Shown: one piece after another, positions 5,909-6,167 of the stretch | Layout: the number at the start of each line of letters is the position of its first letter | How positions within the stretch are numbered: position 1 is the stretch's first letter | NCBI GenBank assembly: GCA_005239945.1 | Contig: SBAY01000256.1 | Span: forward strand, 1-6,167 | Direction: 5' to 3' | From: Nitrospira sp. | GTDB lineage: Bacteria > UBA9089 > CG2-30-40-21 > SBAY01 | DNA length: 6,167 bases | Made by a program: the position numbers and the translations under genes | The notes under the pieces: model-generated | The model's database searches: none | The model's input: the letters and a program-made list of their open reading frames with translations, nothing else | What the model was told of the DNA's origin: nothing

Positions 5909-5930
5909 ATACTACCTTGATTGTTAAAAA

Positions 5931-5956
5931 ATCCTATTTATCCTGTAATCCTGTCC
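5931..5956. repeat. Short ATCCTGT-type tandem repeat
   Basis: Three adjacent degenerate units, ATCCTATTT (5931-5939), ATCCTGTA (5940-5947) and ATCCTGTCC (5948-5956), follow 22 nt after the cobQ stop. Unit length drifts between 8 and 9 nt, unlike the strict heptamers elsewhere in the window. It could be part of a dispersed intergenic repeat. Confidence 0.45.
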
Positions 5957-6028
5957 AAAATTAGAATTGCTGTCGTGAATCCAGAAATTCCCCAACTTTT
6001 AGTAGTGGTTTAAAGAGAGGTGTTTTTT

Positions 6029-6072
6029 AAGGGGAGAGAAACCCTTTTTGAAAAAAGTGTTTCTCTCCCCTT
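6029..6072. terminator. Strong hairpin downstream of cobQ, possible terminator
   Basis: AAGGGGAGAGAAAC (6029-6042) is the exact reverse complement of GTTTCTCTCCCCTT (6059-6072), a 14-bp stem. After one mismatch, CTTTT (6044-6048) pairs with AAAAG (6053-6057) around a 4-nt loop. On the plus strand only three Ts follow the stem, and the longer T-run (6023-6028) precedes it, so the T-tail is poor for a cobQ terminator. It lies 120 nt past the cobQ stop. It may instead be a palindromic repeat element. The structure is certain at sequence level; its role is not. Confidence 0.45.
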
Positions 6073-6167
6073 TAACGGATGTTCCGCCAGCATTTTTGGG
6101 TTAAGATGTTGTTAAGTAAAGAGTTGCGTTGATTTCTATCTGAAGATGTAGCCACTAAAAAGTTTGA

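Noticed and set aside
1..6167. CRISPR array, tRNA, rRNA, transposase or toxin-antitoxin genes
   Set aside because: No regularly spaced long repeats, cloverleaf-like sequence or corresponding protein motifs were found on either strand.

Overview
The window carries four full-length protein genes and four intergenic stretches that are unusually rich in short repeats and palindromes. It is bacterial: it has an undecaprenyl-diphosphatase (cell-wall lipid carrier recycling), Shine-Dalgarno sites of the AAGGAGG type, sigma70-like promoters, and a GTG start. Base composition looks moderately AT-rich, with AT-rich spacers. No rRNA, tRNA or lineage marker is present. The short-form PurL, the long anaerobe-type CobQ and the repeat-laden spacers would fit an uncultured or deep-branching lineage, but that placement is only a guess.

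Layout. Positions 1-379 hold no convincing gene. They contain a nested inverted repeat (137-250) and a cluster of three related palindromes with a direct repeat (277-362). The minus strand then carries purL (380-2575), preceded by a 124-bp spacer of five tandem 7-mers plus an imperfect hairpin. Upstream of that is a SLOG/LOG-like nucleotide-binding-fold gene of the TIGR00725 type (2700-3248). Positions 3249-3489 form a divergent control region with two well-formed back-to-back promoters. On the plus side, a run of 7-mer repeats and a perfect 17-bp inverted repeat lie between the promoter and the next ribosome binding site. The plus strand then carries uppP (3490-4302) and, 25 nt later, cobQ (4328-5908). 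The last 259 bp hold a short ATCCTGT-type repeat and a strong 14-bp hairpin.

Function. purL (purine synthesis), uppP (cell-wall lipid carrier) and cobQ (cobalamin synthesis) are housekeeping genes of different pathways. The usual partners purS, purQ and other cob genes are not in the window. The minus pair may be read from one promoter, and uppP-cobQ very probably is. I see no defence system, CRISPR array, transposase or riboswitch. The most interesting material is the repeat architecture: 7-nt tandem units recur in three separate spacers, and one of them forms a hairpin in the predicted uppP leader.
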